Shown here: one piece after another, positions 18,383-27,298 of the stretch
Layout: every line of letters begins with the position of its first letter
Numbering within the stretch: position 1 is the stretch's first letter
NCBI RefSeq assembly: GCF_013359775.1
Contig: NZ_JABMCI010000062.1
Location: 124,001-188,000 of the forward strand
Source of the DNA: Cellulomonas humilata
GTDB lineage: Bacteria > Actinomycetota > Actinomycetes > Actinomycetales > Cellulomonadaceae
Direction of reading: 5' to 3'
Length of the DNA: 64,000 nt
The notes under the pieces: generated by a model
Database searches by the model: none
Told to the model about the DNA's origin: nothing
The model's input: only the letters and a program-made list of their open reading frames with translations
Translations under genes and position numbers: made by a program

Positions 18383-19684
18383 CGCCAGCTCGGCGGCCAG
18401 GTCCTGCACGTCCTGCACCGTGACCGAGCGGATCAGGTCGAGCGACTCGTCGATGCTCAGCAGCGACCCGTGCACCAGCTCGGACTTGCCCAGCCGGCTC
18501 ATCCGCGAGCCCGAGTCCTCCATGCCGAGCACCAGGCCGCCGGAGAGCTGGCCCATGGACCGCTCCAGCTCGGCCCGGGTGATCGGTGCGTCCGCCATGC
18601 GCTCCCACTCGGCCACCATCAGGGCCACGACCTCGTCGACCTTGCCCGGGGTGCAGCCCGCGTAGAGGCCGAAGACGCCGGTATCGGCGTGCCCGGAGGC
18701 GAAGGAGTACGTGGAGTAGGCGAGGCCGCGGCGCTCGCGGATCTCCTGGAACAGCCGCGACGACATGCCGCCGCCGAGCACCGCGCTGAGCACGGACAGG
18801 GTGAAGCGCTTCGGGTCCGTGGCGGTGAGCGAGGTGCCGCCGATGATGACGTTGGCCTGCTCGGTGTGCCGCCGGATCGTCAGCTCGACGCCCTGCGCGG
18901 GGATGCCGTCCTGGCCGGCCTGCACGGCGACGTCGGTGAGGAGGCGGCGGCTGTGCGGCTCGGCACCGGCGTCGAGCGGCCAGCCGCCCGTGGACAGCGC
19001 CTCCTCGACCTGCGCGCACAGCACATCGTGGTCGACTCCCCCGGCGGCCGTGACGACCAGCGTCGAGGGGCGGTAGTGCTCCCGGTAGTGCTCCCACACC
19101 GCGTCACGCGGGACCGCGCGGATGGTGTCGGGGGTGCCGCCGATCGGCCGGCCGAGCGCGTGCGCGCCCAGCACCGCGGCGGCGAACTGCTCGTGCACGA
19201 CGTCGCTGGGATCGTCGTCGTTCATCGCGAGCTCTTCGAGGATCACGCCGCGCTCGGTCTCGAGCTCGTCGGTGTCCAGGCGCGCGGAGGTGACCATGTC
19301 GGCGATGACGTCGACCGCCATCGGCAGGTCCGTGTCGAGCACCCGTGCGTAGTAGCAGGTGTGCTCCTTGCCGGTGGCGGCGTTGGCCTCACCACCGACG
19401 GCGTCGAACGCCTCCGCGATGTCCATCGCGGTGCGGCGCGTCGTGCCCTTGAACAGCAGGTGCTCGAGGAAGTGCGTCGAGCCGTGGTGGCCGTCGGACT
19501 CGTCGCGCGAGCCGACCCCCACCCACGCGCCCACGGTCGCCGAGCGCAGGCCCGGCATGTGCTCCGTGAGCACGCGGACCCCGCCGGGCAGGACGGAACG
19601 ACGCACGATGGCGTCGCCGTCCTGCCCGACGGACTGCTCGGCCCCGGGCTGACCCGGGCGGACGAGCGGGAGGTCCAGAGGCAT
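18338..19684 (-). CDS. M16-family zinc peptidase (pitrilysin/PepR-like)
   Basis: Predicted processing or degradative zinc metallopeptidase of 448 residues. The inverted zinc motif HFLEH is near residues 70-74 in STHFLEHLLFKGT, with the downstream Glu ligand expected in the GGEANAATGKEHTCYYARV region; a C-terminal M16C domain follows (SVLSAVLGGGMSSRLFQEIRERRGLAYS). It starts two bases after the pnp stop, the arrangement known for actinobacterial pnp loci (mycobacterial pepR). Confidence 0.93.
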   Translation of the reverse strand: MPLDLPLVRPGQPGAEQSVGQDGDAIVRRSVLPGGVRVLTEHMPGLRSATVGAWVGVGSRDESDGHHGSTHFLEHLLFKGTTRRTAMDIAEAFDAVGGEANAATGKEHTCYYARVLDTDLPMAVDVIADMVTSARLDTDELETERGVILEELAMNDDDPSDVVHEQFAAAVLGAHALGRPIGGTPDTIRAVPRDAVWEHYREHYRPSTLVVTAAGGVDHDVLCAQVEEALSTGGWPLDAGAEPHSRRLLTDVAVQAGQDGIPAQGVELTIRRHTEQANVIIGGTSLTATDPKRFTLSVLSAVLGGGMSSRLFQEIRERRGLAYSTYSFASGHADTGVFGLYAGCTPGKVDEVVALMVAEWERMADAPITRAELERSMGQLSGGLVLGMEDSGSRMSRLGKSELVHGSLLSIDESLDLIRSVTVQDVQDLAAELASRPRSVVRVGPFGD

Positions 19685-19686
19685 CG

Positions 19687-21918
19687 TCAGGCGTCGACCG
19701 GCTCGGACGCGCCCTCGGCCGGAGCCTCAGACTCCTCACCCTCGATGACGGCGTGCAGCGACAGCTTCCCGCGCGGGTCGATCTCGCCGATCTCGACCTG
19801 GACCTTCTGGCCCACGGCCAGCACGTCCTCGACGTTCTCGACGCGACGACCACCGACGAGCTTGCGGATCTGCGAGATGTGCAGCAGACCGTCCTTGCCC
19901 GGGGACAGGGAGATGAACGCGCCGAAGGTCGTGGTCTTGACGACCGTCCCGACGAAGCGCTCCCCGATCTCGGGCATGTGCGGGTTGGCGATCGCGTTGA
20001 TCGCCGCACGCGCGGCCTCCGCCGACGGACCGTCGACAGCGCCGATGTAGACCGTGCCGTCGTCCTCGATCGAGATGTCGGCGCCGGTCTCCTCCTGGAT
20101 CTGGTTGATCATCTTGCCCTTCGGCCCGATGACCTCGCCGATCTTGTCGATCGGGACCTGCACCGTGATCACGCGGGGCGCGAACGGGCTCATCTCGTCG
20201 GGCACGTCGATCGCCTCGGCGATGACGTCGAGGATCGCCAGGCGAGCCTCCTTGGCCTGCGTGAGCGCGCCACCGAGCACCGAGGCGGGGATGCCCTCGA
20301 GCTTGGTGTCCAGCTGGATCGCCGTGATGAACTCGCGGGTACCGGCGACCTTGAAGTCCATGTCACCGAACGCGTCCTCGGCGCCGAGGATGTCGGTGAG
20401 CGCCGCATAGCGGGTCTCACCGTTCACCGTGTCGGACACGAGGCCCATCGCGATGCCGGCGACCGGCGCGCGCAGCGGCACCCCGGCGTTGAGCAGCGAC
20501 AGGGTGGACGCGCAGACCGAGCCCATGGACGTGGAGCCGTTGGAGCTCAGCGCCTCGGAGACCTGGCGGATGGCGTACGGGAACTCCTCGCGGCTCGGGA
20601 GCACCGGCATGAGCGCGCGCTCGGCGAGCGCCCCGTGGCCGATCTCGCGACGCTTCGGCGAACCGACGCGGCCCGTCTCACCCGTGGAGTAGGGCGGGAA
20701 GTTGTAGTTGTGCATGTAGCGCTTGCGCTTCTCCGGGGAGAGCGTGTCGAGCTGCTGCTCCATGCGGAGCATGTTCAGCGTGGTGACACCCAGGATCTGG
20801 GTCTCGCCGCGCTCGAAGATCGCCGAGCCGTGCACGCGGGGCAGGACCTCGACCTCGGCCGAGAGCGTGCGGATGTCCCGCAGGCCACGGCCGTCGATGC
20901 GGAAGCCGTCCGTGAGGATGCGCTGGCGGATGAGCTTCTTCTGCACGGCGCGGTACGCGGCGGACAGCTCCTTCTCGCGGCCCTCGAACTGCTCGGAGAG
21001 CTGCGCGACGACGTCGACCTTGATCTCGTCGAGGCGGTTCTCGCGGTTCTGCTTGTCCGCGATGCTCAGCGCGTCGCTGAGCGCCTGCGTCGTGGAGGAC
21101 TCGACCGCGGCGTAGGCGTCGGGCTGGTAGTCGGGGAACGTCGGGAAGACCTGGGTCTCCTTGGCGGCCTTCGACGCGAGCTCCTGCTGGGCCTGGACGA
21201 GCACCTTGATGAAGGGCTTCGCGGCCTCGATGCCCTGGGCGACGATCTCCTCCGTGGGGGCGACGCCACCCTCGAACTTGATGATGTTCCAGGACTTCTC
21301 GGGCGCCTCGGCCTCGATCATGGCGATCGCGACGTCGTCACCCACGACACGGCCGGCGACGACCATGTCGAACGTGGCGCGCTCGCGCTCGGAGTACCGC
21401 GGGAACGCGACCCACTGGCCGTCGACGAGCGCGACGCGCACACCGGCGACGGGGCCGGAGAACGGCAGGCCCGACAGCTGCGTCGAGATCGACGCGGCGT
21501 TGATGGCCAGGGTGTCGTACGAGTCGTCCGGGTGGATCGACAGGACGGTGATGACGACCTGGACCTCGTTGCGCAGACCCTTGACGAACAGGGGGCGCAG
21601 CGGGCGGTCGATCAGGCGGCACGCGAGGATGGCCTCGGTGCTCGGGCGACCCTCACGGCGGAAGAACGAGCCGGGGATCCTGCCGGCCGCGTAGGACCGC
21701 TCCTCGACGTCGATCGTCAGGGGGAAGAAGTCGAACTGCTCCTTCGGGTGCTTGCCGGCCGTGGTGGCGGCGAGCAGCGTCGTCTCGCCGTCCAGGTAGG
21801 CGACGGCGGCACCGGCGGCCTGCTTGGCGATGCGGCCGGTCTCGAAGCGGACGGTGCGGGTGCCGAAGCGACCGTTGTCGATCACTGCCTCGGCGAACTG
21901 GATCTCGGGACCCTCCAT
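19687..21918 (-). CDS. pnp: Polyribonucleotide nucleotidyltransferase (PNPase)
   Basis: Phosphorolytic 3'-5' exoribonuclease, also making guanosine pentaphosphate in some actinobacteria. The 743 residues hold two RNase PH domains ([37 protein letters not shown] and [12 protein letters not shown]), then KH ([25 protein letters not shown]) and S1 ([20 protein letters not shown]) domains. ATG 21918 has GAGGAGGG upstream. It follows rpsO, from which it is separated by a hairpin. Confidence 0.97.
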   Translation of the reverse strand: MEGPEIQFAEAVIDNGRFGTRTVRFETGRIAKQAAGAAVAYLDGETTLLAATTAGKHPKEQFDFFPLTIDVEERSYAAGRIPGSFFRREGRPSTEAILACRLIDRPLRPLFVKGLRNEVQVVITVLSIHPDDSYDTLAINAASISTQLSGLPFSGPVAGVRVALVDGQWVAFPRYSERERATFDMVVAGRVVGDDVAIAMIEAEAPEKSWNIIKFEGGVAPTEEIVAQGIEAAKPFIKVLVQAQQELASKAAKETQVFPTFPDYQPDAYAAVESSTTQALSDALSIADKQNRENRLDEIKVDVVAQLSEQFEGREKELSAAYRAVQKKLIRQRILTDGFRIDGRGLRDIRTLSAEVEVLPRVHGSAIFERGETQILGVTTLNMLRMEQQLDTLSPEKRKRYMHNYNFPPYSTGETGRVGSPKRREIGHGALAERALMPVLPSREEFPYAIRQVSEALSSNGSTSMGSVCASTLSLLNAGVPLRAPVAGIAMGLVSDTVNGETRYAALTDILGAEDAFGDMDFKVAGTREFITAIQLDTKLEGIPASVLGGALTQAKEARLAILDVIAEAIDVPDEMSPFAPRVITVQVPIDKIGEVIGPKGKMINQIQEETGADISIEDDGTVYIGAVDGPSAEAARAAINAIANPHMPEIGERFVGTVVKTTTFGAFISLSPGKDGLLHISQIRKLVGGRRVENVEDVLAVGQKVQVEIGEIDPRGKLSLHAVIEGEESEAPAEGASEPVDA

Positions 21919-22109
21919 GGGTGCCCTCCTCTTTCTAGAAGGCGCCGGCCGTCCGCGAGCGATCTTCGATCGAGGCCACCGGACGCGCCGTGCGGAGCTT
22001 CCGGAAGCCACTACCGAGGACCGGACCGAGCGGACCGACGCGGTGTGTGGTGCTGGTCGTGCGGTGTGCGACGTGCAGTGGTGCGGTGGTGCGACGTGCC
22101 GTGACGACA

Positions 22110-22145
22110 CACCAGCCCGGACCCATCAGCGGGTCCGGGCTGGTG
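22110..22145 (-). terminator. Hairpin after rpsO
   Basis: A 15-bp perfect stem (22110-22124 pairing with 22131-22145) with a six-base loop starts eight bases after the rpsO stop. There is no U-run, as is common in high-GC actinobacteria. In the rpsO-pnp arrangement it may also control read-through into pnp or be a processing site. Confidence 0.8.
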
Positions 22146-22152
22146 CGAGGCG

Positions 22153-22422
22153 TTATCGGCGCAGACCGAGCTTCTCGATGAGGCTGCGGTAGCGGTTGAT
22201 GTCGACCTTCTGGAGGTAACCCAGCAGGCGACGACGCTTACCGACGAGCAGCAGCAGGCCGCGGCGGCTGTGGTGGTCGTGCTTGTGGGTCTTGAGGTGC
22301 TCCGTGAGGTCCTTGATGCGCTGCGTGAGCATCGCGATCTGGACCTCGGGGGAACCGGTGTCACCCTCGTGGGTGGCGTGTTCGGTCATGATGGACTGCT
22401 TGACGGCACTTTCGAGCGGCAC
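22153..22422 (-). CDS. rpsO: 30S ribosomal protein S15
   Basis: Small-subunit protein binding the central domain of 16S rRNA. The 89-residue sequence has the S15 signature [29 protein letters not shown] and [23 protein letters not shown] start with GGAGAACC upstream. A strong hairpin separates it from pnp. Confidence 0.97.
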   Translation of the reverse strand: MPLESAVKQSIMTEHATHEGDTGSPEVQIAMLTQRIKDLTEHLKTHKHDHHSRRGLLLLVGKRRRLLGYLQKVDINRYRSLIEKLGLRR

Positions 22423-22544
22423 GGTTCTCCAGGTTGTCTCGTTGCGCGGTGCGCCGGGGCATGTCCACCCGGGCTCTCTCGTTCCGCGGCCGTTCGTACG
22501 GCAGCGACCATCGTACCAGGGGCTTCCGGTGGCCCCGGACGCGC

Positions 22545-23543
22545 TCAGGCGTCGAGGACCTGGCGGGTGCGGTCGACGTCCTCGTGCATCCGGGTGACCA
22601 GCTCGTCGACGGACTCGAAGCGCAGGGTCGGCCGCAACCGCTCGACGAGCTCGAGGACGACCACCTGGCCGTACAGGTCGAGGTCGGTCCGGTCGAGCAC
22701 GTAGGCCTCCACGCGCCGCTCGACCCCGTCGAACGTCGGGTTGGTGCCGATCGAGATGGCCGCGGGCAGGACGGCGTCCGCGCTGCCGGGGTCGACCGAC
22801 ACGCGCCGCAGCCAGCCCGCGTACACGCCGTCCGCGGGGACCATGCCGGTCGCGTCGGGACCGAGGTTGGCGGTGGGGAAGCCCAGCTCGCGGCCGCGCG
22901 CGTCGCCGTGCACGACCGTGCCGCGCACCCGGTGGGGGCGACCGAGCACGCGCGCCGCCTGGACCACGTCTCCCGCGTCGAGCAGCTCACGCACCCACGT
23001 CGACGACCAGCGCCGCCGCAGCGGGTCGGCGGCGAGGTCCTCGGGGCTGCCCGGGTCCGCCGACGCGGCGGGGGTCACGTCGTCGATGACCTCGACGTCG
23101 AACCCGTGCTCGCGCCCCAGCTCGACCATCGTGGACAGGTCGCCGGAGTTGTTCCAGCCGAACCGCACGTCGCGCCCGACGACGACCGTCTGCGCGTGCA
23201 GGACGTCCACCAGGTAGCGCCCGACGAACTCCTGCGGGGTCTGCCGCGCGAACTCGAGCGTGTACTCCAGCAGTAGCACGCCGTCGAGCCCGGTCTGCTC
23301 GAGCAGCTCGAGGCGGTCGGCGTCACCGGTCAGCAGCGGCGGGGCGGTATCGGGCCGGTGCACCTGCTGCGGGTGCGGGCTGAACGTCACGGCGACCGCC
23401 TGCGCGCCCGCGGTCCGGGCGTCGGCGCACATCCGGCGCAGCACGCCGACGTGACCGCGGTGGACCCCGTCGAAGTTGCCGATCGTGACCACCGACGGAC
23501 CGAAGTCCGCGGGCACCTCGGACAGCTCCCTCCAGACCTGCAC
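22545..23543 (-). CDS. ribF: Bifunctional riboflavin kinase/FAD synthetase
   Basis: Makes FMN from riboflavin and FAD from FMN. The 332-residue protein has an N-terminal nucleotidyltransferase domain with [22 protein letters not shown] and a [11 protein letters not shown] region, and a C-terminal riboflavin kinase domain with [14 protein letters not shown] and [11 protein letters not shown] 23543 follows a GAGGAG site. It sits downstream of truB, as in Streptomyces. Confidence 0.96.
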   Translation of the reverse strand: MQVWRELSEVPADFGPSVVTIGNFDGVHRGHVGVLRRMCADARTAGAQAVAVTFSPHPQQVHRPDTAPPLLTGDADRLELLEQTGLDGVLLLEYTLEFARQTPQEFVGRYLVDVLHAQTVVVGRDVRFGWNNSGDLSTMVELGREHGFDVEVIDDVTPAASADPGSPEDLAADPLRRRWSSTWVRELLDAGDVVQAARVLGRPHRVRGTVVHGDARGRELGFPTANLGPDATGMVPADGVYAGWLRRVSVDPGSADAVLPAAISIGTNPTFDGVERRVEAYVLDRTDLDLYGQVVVLELVERLRPTLRFESVDELVTRMHEDVDRTRQVLDA

Positions 23544-23633
23544 ACCTGCTCCTCGTCATCCGTCCCCGACCCGAGATCGGGGCCCGACGGACAAGCCTGC
23601 CATCCCGGCCGCCCCACGCCCGCCACGTCGGCC

Positions 23634-24596
23634 TCAGGCGGGCGCGAACACCAGCGCCGGACGCACCTTGCCGCCACGCTCCTCGAGCAGCGCGACCAGC
23701 TCACCACCGGGGGCGATGCCCGCCACGGTCGCCGCGTGCGGCGGCTCGGCGAGGGCGATCGCCTGGCCGTAGGACAGAGCCTTGGCCTCGACGGCGGTCA
23801 GCTCGCGGACCGGGAAGGTGGCTCGCGCGGAGTCGGCGAGGGACACGACGTCGATGGGCTCGTCGAGCGGCAGCGCACCGAGGTCGTCGAGCGACCGGGC
23901 GACGTCCAGCCCGTAGCCGCCCACCCGGGTCCGGCGCAGGGCCGTGAGGTGACCGCCGACGCCGAGCGCCGTGCCGAGGTCGCGGGCCAGGGCGCGGACG
24001 TACGTACCCGACGACACCACCACGGTGACGTCGACGTCGAGCACCGGGGAGCCGTCGTCGGTGCGCGCCGTGCGCACGTCGTGCACCTCGAACCGGCTCA
24101 CGGTCACCGGTCGTGCGGCGAGCTCGACGTCCTCGCCGGCCCTGACCCGGGCGTACGCCCGCTTCCCGTCGACCTTGATCGCGGAGACCGCGCTGGGCAC
24201 CTGCTGGATCGCTCCGGTCAGGCCCGCGACGCCCGCCTCGACGTCGGCGGCGCTGAGGTGGGAGGCGTCGACGGTGGTGAGGGTCTCCCCCTCGGCGTCG
24301 TCGGTCGTGGTCGCGACCCCCAGCCGGATGGTCGCCGTGTACTCCTTGTCGGCCCCCACGATGTACGTCAGCAGCCGCGTCGCCCGGCCGATGCCGATCA
24401 CCAGCACCCCCGTCGCCATCGGGTCCAGCGTCCCGGCGTGGCCGACCTTGCGGGTGCTCGCCAGGCGGCGCATGCGCGCGACGACGTCGTGGCTGGTCCA
24501 GTCCGCCGGCTTGTCGACGACGACCACGCCGTCGGCGGCGGTCGGTCGCCGCGGACGGTGCTCGCGGGGCTCCCCGTCGGCCGAGCCTCTCGTCAC
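23634..24596 (-). CDS. truB: tRNA pseudouridine(55) synthase
   Basis: Isomerises U55 in the T-loop of tRNAs. The 320-residue protein has DGVVVVDKPADWTSHDVV, the catalytic aspartate in GHAGTLDPMATGVL (about 52), KEYTATIRLG and VSSGTYVRALARDLG. The GTG start overlaps the stop of an upstream TetR gene (GTGA). This is unusual: truB normally follows rbfA, so its expression here may depend on the tetR promoter. Confidence 0.95.
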   Translation of the reverse strand: MTRGSADGEPREHRPRRPTAADGVVVVDKPADWTSHDVVARMRRLASTRKVGHAGTLDPMATGVLVIGIGRATRLLTYIVGADKEYTATIRLGVATTTDDAEGETLTTVDASHLSAADVEAGVAGLTGAIQQVPSAVSAIKVDGKRAYARVRAGEDVELAARPVTVSRFEVHDVRTARTDDGSPVLDVDVTVVVSSGTYVRALARDLGTALGVGGHLTALRRTRVGGYGLDVARSLDDLGALPLDEPIDVVSLADSARATFPVRELTAVEAKALSYGQAIALAEPPHAATVAGIAPGGELVALLEERGGKVRPALVFAPA

Positions 24597-25186
24597 GCCG
24601 TGGCCCGCTCGGCGATGTCGTCCTGCACGCACTGCACCAGGGCGTCCAGGCCGGCGTCCTCGCCGACGTGCGCGGGTGCGTCGACGGCCAGCAGCACGTT
24701 GATGAGCATGCCCTGCGCGACGAACACGCGGGCGGCCTGCTCGTCCTGCCCCGACCGCTCCTGGAACAGCCGGAACGCCTCTCCCAGCGTGTGCCGTGCC
24801 ACGCGTCCGACCTCCTCGTCCGCGCCGGCGATGAAGCCGTGCATGACCATCCGCAGCAGGTCGCGGTCGGCGAGCAGGCCGATGTAGGCGTCCCCCATCC
24901 GCAGGGCGGCGTCCGGCCCCGCGGGGACGGCCGTCAGGGCAGCGATGATCTGCGCGCTGGCCACCGTGTATGCCTCGAGGAACAGCTCGCGCTTGGTGCC
25001 GAACAGGCGCACGACGTACGGCTGCGAGACACCCGCCGCGCGAGCCACCTCGTCGGTGCTCGCGGAGTAGCCGCGCTCGGCGAACACGGTCCGCGCCGCG
25101 ACGAGGATCTCTTCGCGCCGCTGGACGCCGGACATGCGCTGGGTCGGCCTCTTCGCCGTCAGCTGCGTGATCTGGTCGGAAGACAT
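24593..25186 (-). CDS. TetR-family regulator of adjacent MFS gene, coupled to truB
   Basis: Repressor of 197 residues with an N-terminal helix-turn-helix (RREEILVAARTVFAERGYSAST, then VARAAGVSQPYVVRLFGTKRELF) and a TetR_C domain. ATG 25186 was chosen because TAACAT ends seven bases upstream; an ATG three codons earlier lies partly inside that element. It is divergent from an MFS efflux gene with overlapping promoters, the standard layout for TetR control of drug export. Its stop overlaps the truB start. Confidence 0.85.
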   Translation of the reverse strand: MSSDQITQLTAKRPTQRMSGVQRREEILVAARTVFAERGYSASTDEVARAAGVSQPYVVRLFGTKRELFLEAYTVASAQIIAALTAVPAGPDAALRMGDAYIGLLADRDLLRMVMHGFIAGADEEVGRVARHTLGEAFRLFQERSGQDEQAARVFVAQGMLINVLLAVDAPAHVGEDAGLDALVQCVQDDIAERATA

Positions 25187-25188
25187 GG

Positions 25189-25217
25189 TTGACATGTTAT
25201 CAGTCGATGCCTACGGT
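25189..25217 (+). promoter_or_regulatory. Sigma-70-type promoter of the MFS gene, overlapping the tetR promoter
   Basis: TTGACA (25189-25194) and TACGGT (25212-25217) are separated by 17 bp. The minus-strand -10 TAACAT of tetR overlaps the -35. Binding of the repressor here could shut off both genes. Confidence 0.7.
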
Positions 25218-25221
25218 TTCG

Positions 25222-25250
25222 CTTGTTAGTAATCAATCAATGCCAACAAG
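25222..25250. promoter_or_regulatory. Candidate TetR operator, inverted repeat CTTGTT/AACAAG
   Basis: CTTGTT (25222-25227) and AACAAG (25245-25250) flank a 17-bp AT-rich spacer immediately after the MFS -10 and end within the MFS ribosome binding site. AT-richness is striking in this genome, and the location fits an operator. Confidence 0.4.
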
Positions 25251-25258
25251 GAGCTCCC

Positions 25259-26704
25259 GTGACCGTCACGATGCCGGCACCCGCACAGGTGCCTCTGACA
25301 CCGACCGCGCCGCCCTCCTCGGGGCGCCGGCGGGGCACCGCGATCGCCCTGATCGCGGCCTCCGTGCCCATGTTCATGGCCACCCTCGACAACCTCGTCA
25401 TGACGACCGCGCTCCCCGTCCTGCGCACCGAGCTCTCCGCCTCGCTCGAGCAGCTCCAGTGGATGGTCAACGCCTACACGCTCAGCTTCGCGACGCTGAT
25501 GATCGCGGCCTCCACGCTCGGCGACCGGTGGGGCCGCCGCCGGGTGTTCATCGCCGGCATCGTCGTGTTCGCGCTCGCCTCGATCGCCTCGGCGCTGGCC
25601 ACCAGCGCCGAGCTGCTCATCGCGGCCCGCGCCGTCCAGGGCGCCGGCGCGGCGGCCATCATGCCGCTGTCCCTCACGCTGCTCGCCGCGGCCGTGCCCC
25701 CCGCCCGCCGCGCGATGGCGATCGGGATCTGGGGCGCCACCTCGGGCCTCGGCGTCGCGCTCGGCCCGGTGATCGGCGGCGCGGTGGTGGACGGCATCTC
25801 GTGGGAGGCGATCTTCTGGATCAACGTCCCCGTCGCGGTGGTAGCCATCCCCCTCGTGCTCTGGGCGTTGCCCGAGTCGCGCGGCCGGCGTCAGCCGCTC
25901 GACCTGGCAGGCCTCGCCCTCGCCGGGTCCGGCATCCTCGCCCTCGTCTGGTCGATCGTGCGCGGCAACGACGACGGCTGGGGCTCCACCCGCGTGGTCG
26001 GCGGCCTGGTCCTCGGCGTCCTGCTCCTCGGCGCGTTCGTGGTGCGCGAGTCCCGCACGGACCACCCGCTGGTCCCGCTGCACCTGTTCCGCGTGCGGTC
26101 GTTCGCCGTGGCCAACGGCAGCGCGCTGGCGTTCTCGTTCGGGGTGTTCGGACTCGTCTTCCTGCTCGCGCAGTACCTCCAGATCGGGATGGGCTTCACC
26201 CCGCTGGAGGCCGGCATCCGCACCCTGCCCTGGACCGCCGCACCCATGATCTTCGCCCCGATCGCGGGGATGCTCGCGCCCCGCATCGGCGTCCGTCCGC
26301 TGCTCACGGCGGGGCTCGCCCTCCAGGCGGCCGGCCTGGCGTGGCAGGGCCTGATCGTCAGCACCGACGGCCTCGTCTACGCCGACCTGGTCCCCGGGCT
26401 GGCCCTGGCGGGGATCGGCATGGGACTGACCTTCGCCCCGAGCGCCACGGCCGTGCTCTTCGACATGGCCCCGGACGACCACGGCACCGCGAGCTCCGTG
26501 AACGCCACCATCCGGGAGATCGGCGGTGCGCTGGGCGTCGCCGCACTGGTCGCGGTGTTCACCGCGTCCAACGGCACGCTCACCCCCGACGGCTACGTCG
26601 CGGGACTCCAGCCGGCCGCCCTGGTGGCCGCCGCGGTCACCGGGCTGGGCGCGCTGATGGTGCTGCTGTGGATGCCACGGGGCACCGGGCGCGAGACCGC
26701 CTGA
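25259..26704 (+). CDS. DHA2-family MFS efflux transporter (14 helices)
   Basis: Proton-driven exporter of the EmrB/QacA type, often for drugs or toxic compounds. The 481 residues give about 14 membrane helices and the motifs FMATLDNLVMTTALPVL (motif D1-like), LGDRWGRRRVF (motif A, about 80-90) and IGPVIGG-like GVALGPVIGGAVVD (motif C). GTG 25259 follows AAGGAG. It is divergent from a TetR gene and ends at a strong hairpin before rbfA. Substrate unknown. Confidence 0.92.
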   Translation: MTVTMPAPAQVPLTPTAPPSSGRRRGTAIALIAASVPMFMATLDNLVMTTALPVLRTELSASLEQLQWMVNAYTLSFATLMIAASTLGDRWGRRRVFIAGIVVFALASIASALATSAELLIAARAVQGAGAAAIMPLSLTLLAAAVPPARRAMAIGIWGATSGLGVALGPVIGGAVVDGISWEAIFWINVPVAVVAIPLVLWALPESRGRRQPLDLAGLALAGSGILALVWSIVRGNDDGWGSTRVVGGLVLGVLLLGAFVVRESRTDHPLVPLHLFRVRSFAVANGSALAFSFGVFGLVFLLAQYLQIGMGFTPLEAGIRTLPWTAAPMIFAPIAGMLAPRIGVRPLLTAGLALQAAGLAWQGLIVSTDGLVYADLVPGLALAGIGMGLTFAPSATAVLFDMAPDDHGTASSVNATIREIGGALGVAALVAVFTASNGTLTPDGYVAGLQPAALVAAAVTGLGALMVLLWMPRGTGRETA

Positions 26705-26707
26705 GCA

Positions 26708-26751
26708 CACGACGACGCCCCCGAGGAGGTCTCCTCGGGGGCGTCGTCGTG
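26708..26751. terminator. Bidirectional hairpin between MFS gene and rbfA
   Basis: Arms 26708-26728 and 26731-26751 pair perfectly over 21 bp with a two-base loop (effectively a 19-bp stem). It starts four bases after the MFS stop codon and faces the rbfA stop at 26772, so it can serve both strands. Confidence 0.88.
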
Positions 26752-26771
26752 CGTGCGTCGGTCGTCGGTCG

Positions 26772-27218
26772 TCAGTCCTCGTCCGCGGCTGAGTTCTCGT
26801 CGTCCGCCTTCTTGTACGGGTCGGCGTCACCGGCGAAGCTCGCCTGGGCGGCCAGCGCGGCCACCTCGCGGTCGCGCCGGGCGGCCTCCAGCAGCGCCGC
26901 GTCCAGCTGTGCGGACGTGTCCGGGAGGGCGTCGAGGTAGAAGTCCAGCGACGGCGTCAACCGGATGCCGGTCTGCTTGCCCACCTCGGACCGGATGATG
27001 CCCTTCGCGCTCTCCAGCGCGGCGGCCGTGTCGGTGCGTGCGGCGTCGTCGCCCAGCACCGTGTAGAAGATGTCGGCGTGCTGGAGGTCACCGGTCACAC
27101 GCACGTCGGTGACCGTGACGAACCCCAGACGCGGGTCCTTGATCCGGGTGTCGAGCATCTGCGCGACGACCTGCTGGATGCGCTCGGAGAGCTTGCGGGC
27201 GCGGGCGGTGTCCGCCAT
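26772..27218 (-). CDS. rbfA: 30S ribosome-binding factor RbfA
   Basis: Assists 30S maturation and 16S rRNA 5'-end processing. The 148-residue protein begins [16 protein letters not shown] and carries [51 protein letters not shown], and an acidic tail. ATG 27218 has AAGGA upstream. It follows infB as usual, but a strong hairpin lies between them and truB no longer follows directly. Confidence 0.95.
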   Translation of the reverse strand: MADTARARKLSERIQQVVAQMLDTRIKDPRLGFVTVTDVRVTGDLQHADIFYTVLGDDAARTDTAAALESAKGIIRSEVGKQTGIRLTPSLDFYLDALPDTSAQLDAALLEAARRDREVAALAAQASFAGDADPYKKADDENSAADED

Positions 27219-27241
27219 CGGACGATCCTTCCTCGTGGAGA

Positions 27242-27285
27242 GACCGCAGGGCGGGCGAGGAGGGTTCCTCGCCCGCCCTGCGGTC
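27242..27285 (-). terminator. Hairpin between infB and rbfA
   Basis: Arms 27242-27261 and 27266-27285 pair perfectly over 20 bp with a four-base loop, 13 bases after the infB stop and 23 bases before the rbfA start. It should terminate or strongly attenuate transcription from infB into rbfA. Confidence 0.85.
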
Positions 27286-27298
27286 GGTGATCACTGGG

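Noticed and set aside
19753..22104. 783-residue plus-strand ORF opposite pnp
   Set aside because: Antisense shadow of PNPase with no recognisable domain.
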